A stretch of DNA of 7,291 bases, taken from assembly GCA_946479255.1 (NCBI GenBank), contig CAMLFK010000251.1:1-7291 (forward strand), read 5' to 3'. Under the pieces are notes generated by a model. That model saw only the letters and a program-made list of their open reading frames with translations, searched no databases and was not told where the DNA came from. Of the stretch, positions 6,048-7,291 are shown piece after piece. The stretch is from an uncultured Oxalobacteraceae bacterium (GTDB lineage Bacteria; Pseudomonadota; Gammaproteobacteria; Burkholderiales; Burkholderiaceae). The position numbers and the translations under genes are program-made. How positions within the stretch are numbered: the first letter of the stretch is position 1; the number at the start of each line of letters is the position of its first letter.

Positions 6048-6156
6048 GGCGAAATCTCGCGCGTAGCCATGCAGGCAGTGCGCGCACGGTCGCAGCGGCT
6101 TGGTGCCGCTGGCCTGGTACATGCGCGAAGAACTGTCGGCTGGCTTGGTCATTTAG
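6048..6156 (+). pseudogene. Possible frameshifted remnant of a LysR-type regulator C-terminus
   Basis: Two short reading frames join into a LysR-like stretch if one base (the C at 6087) is removed: GEISRVAMQAVRA (6048-6086) followed by GRSGLVPLAWYMREELSAGL and VI, then TAG at 6154-6156. The pattern AVRAG..GLVPL.....ELSAG.LV resembles the end of the effector-binding domain of LysR regulators (A..aG.Gi.llP......dL..G.Lv). Nothing resembling the DNA-binding domain is present. LysR genes often neighbour EamA exporters, so a decayed local regulator is plausible. The match is short and from memory, so confidence is low. Confidence 0.3.
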
Positions 6157-6201
6157 TTGAGATACTGAAGAACGGCGCAAGACGCGTCAGGCACAGTATC
6201 C

Positions 6202-6261
6202 ACGATAGGCCTGGGACTGCAATCCGTAGCTCGCCTAAGGGTTTCCCGTAGAGCCTATCGT
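6202..6261 (+). ncRNA. Candidate structured leader element before the EamA gene
   Basis: As RNA on the EamA strand this 60-nt stretch folds into one long arm. ACGATAGGC (6202-6210) pairs with GCCTATCGU (6253-6261), 9 bp. After an asymmetric internal loop, GGGA (6213-6216) pairs with UCCC (6244-6247). After a CUGC bulge, AAUCC (6221-6225) pairs with GGGUU (6239-6243), closing a 13-nt loop. It lies 74 bp before the EamA start codon. It matches no riboswitch class that I can name, and no promoter was located to show that it is transcribed. It may be a regulatory leader, a repetitive element or chance. Confidence 0.3.
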
Positions 6262-6335
6262 TCTGTCCGCCTGCCTGTGAGGTCGGCAAATGTCCCGTAT
6301 CATTGACCGCTTTCCCGACGTACCACGAGCATTTA

Positions 6336-7291
6336 ATGACCACCTCCAACGGCGAATTCTTCACCCGCCCCACCATTGTTCTCGCCCTTGCAACGCTGTG
6401 CTGCCTGCTGTGGGGCAGCTCCTACCCGGCCATCAAGAATGGTTACGAGATGCTGCAAATCGCCCAGCACGACGTACCATCCAAACTCATTTTCGCCGGC
6501 TATCGCTTCCTCATTGCCGGCCTGTGCCTGGTGGTGCTGGCGATCATGCTGGGAAAGCCCGCCTTACGGCTCAAGGGGCAGCAATTGCGCCAGCTCACCG
6601 TGCTGGGACTGGCTCAGACTGGCTTGCAATATGTATTCTTTTACATCGGTCTGGCTTATACGACCGGCGTGCGCGCCTCCATCCTCAACGCCACCACCAC
6701 CTTCTTCAGCGTATTGCTGGCGCACTTCATCTATCGCAACGACAAGCTGTCGCCGGGCAAGGCGGCGGGCTGCCTGCTGGGTTTCGCGGGTGTGCTGGTC
6801 GTCAATGTCGGCACGGGACTGTCGGGCGGCGCCGTGAGCCTGCAGGGAGAAGGCTTTATCGTGATCGCCGCCTTTGTCCACTCGGCAGCGTCGATTTATG
6901 GAAAACAGGTCTCGAACGGCATGGACGCGATCGTCATGACCGGCTGGCAGCTGGCCATCGGCGGTGTGGCCCTGCTTGCCGGCGGCTACATCAGCGGCGG
7001 CACGCTGGGCACCCTGAGCGCGGCTTCCGCAGCCTTGCTGGTCTACCTCGCCCTGCTGTCAGCCGCGGCATTCTCCTTGTGGAGCCTGCTGCTGAAATAT
7101 AATCCGGTCGGCCAGGTCAGCGTGTTCGCCTTCCTGGTGCCGGTATTCGGCGCTGGCTTATCGGCGCTGTTTTTGAACGAGAACGTCCTGGAATGGAAGA
7201 ATCTCGCTGCGCTTATATTGGTGTGCAGCGGCATCTGGATGGTGACGCGCTCGGCGAATGTACCGCTCCGGCCCATGAGTGGCCGCGTTCG
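6336..7291 (+). CDS. EamA/DMT-family transporter (3' end outside window)
   Basis: An inner-membrane metabolite exporter of the drug/metabolite transporter superfamily; the substrate cannot be told from sequence. The 318 visible codons give about ten hydrophobic segments arranged as two EamA repeats. The first (about 14-157) starts at LALATLCCLLWGSSYPAIKN, a typical first helix, and includes YVFFYIGLAYTTGVRASILN (99-118). The second (about 172-304) ends with the family-like pair VSVFAFLVPVFGAGLSALFL (261-280) and NENVLEWKNLAALILVCSGI (281-300). Both repeats are complete, so only a short tail is missing. The start ATG at 6336 directly precedes the first repeat and has only a weak GAG ribosome site. 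A probable broken LysR fragment and a foldable element lie just upstream. Codon use matches the GC-rich neighbours. Confidence 0.92.
   Translation, partial: MTTSNGEFFTRPTIVLALATLCCLLWGSSYPAIKNGYEMLQIAQHDVPSKLIFAGYRFLIAGLCLVVLAIMLGKPALRLKGQQLRQLTVLGLAQTGLQYVFFYIGLAYTTGVRASILNATTTFFSVLLAHFIYRNDKLSPGKAAGCLLGFAGVLVVNVGTGLSGGAVSLQGEGFIVIAAFVHSAASIYGKQVSNGMDAIVMTGWQLAIGGVALLAGGYISGGTLGTLSAASAALLVYLALLSAAAFSLWSLLLKYNPVGQVSVFAFLVPVFGAGLSALFLNENVLEWKNLAALILVCSGIWMVTRSANVPLRPMSGRV

Larger units (their letters stand above)
5935..6335. other. Divergent intergenic region between the small membrane protein and EamA genes
   Basis: A 401-bp gap with outward-facing genes on both sides, so it should hold two promoters, though I cannot place either with confidence. 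Open frames at 5962-6180 minus and 5856-6251 plus lack consistent codon bias over their length. The supported content is a long-range inverted repeat (5980-6035), a probable broken LysR end (6048-6156) and a foldable element (6202-6261), listed separately. Confidence 0.6.

Noticed and set aside
5962..6180. A 72-codon minus-strand frame in the divergent region before EamA.
   Set aside because: Codon bias is patchy, and it crosses both the nested inverted repeat and the LysR-like remnant on the other strand, so a real gene is unlikely.
6290..7102. A 270-codon plus-strand frame overlapping the EamA gene.
   Set aside because: It is Arg/His-rich shadow sequence; the frame from 6336 gives a complete ten-helix EamA protein.

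Overview
The window looks like accessory chromosome from a GC-rich Gram-negative bacterium. The mix of a MASE1-type histidine kinase with a FixJ-type regulator, an Rnk protein and secreted plant-polysaccharide hydrolases would suit a betaproteobacterium of the Oxalobacteraceae (Massilia, Duganella or Janthinobacterium type). That placement is an inference from gene content and composition. There is no rRNA, tRNA, CRISPR array, insertion sequence or phage gene that I can support.

Left part (1-2922): a hemicellulose and side-chain degradation patch. It holds a 3'-truncated GH62 alpha-L-arabinofuranosidase lipoprotein (minus strand, 1-740) and a Tat-exported GH27 enzyme (minus strand, 1546-2922). 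Between them lie about 670 bp of lower-GC DNA with no convincing gene but several palindromes. That gap ends in a short plus-strand coding remnant (1415-1561) that reads like the last 48 codons of a GH43 beta-xylosidase/arabinofuranosidase. The GH43 gene has apparently lost the rest of its body. The GH62 gene is clearly less GC-rich (about 52% over its first 480 bp by hand count) than the genes to its right.

Middle part (2923-5275): a 209-bp divergent promoter region, then a two-component pair on the plus strand. This is a membrane-bound MASE1 histidine kinase (3132-4673) and a FixJ/LuxR-type response regulator (4670-5275), which overlap by ATGA.

Right part (5272-7291): rnk (minus strand) converges on the regulator so tightly that one CTAG supplies the stop codon of both genes. 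Upstream of rnk is a small basic protein with one C-terminal membrane segment, probably in the same operon. A 401-bp divergent gap follows. It holds two inverted-repeat structures and a probable frameshifted remnant of a LysR-type regulator. Last is an EamA/DMT-family 10-TM exporter (6336 to the window end).

No complete new system is evident. The best leads are the GH43 remnant between GH62 and GH27, the atypical GH27 active-site pocket, the low-GC GH62 lipoprotein, and the structured element before the EamA gene.
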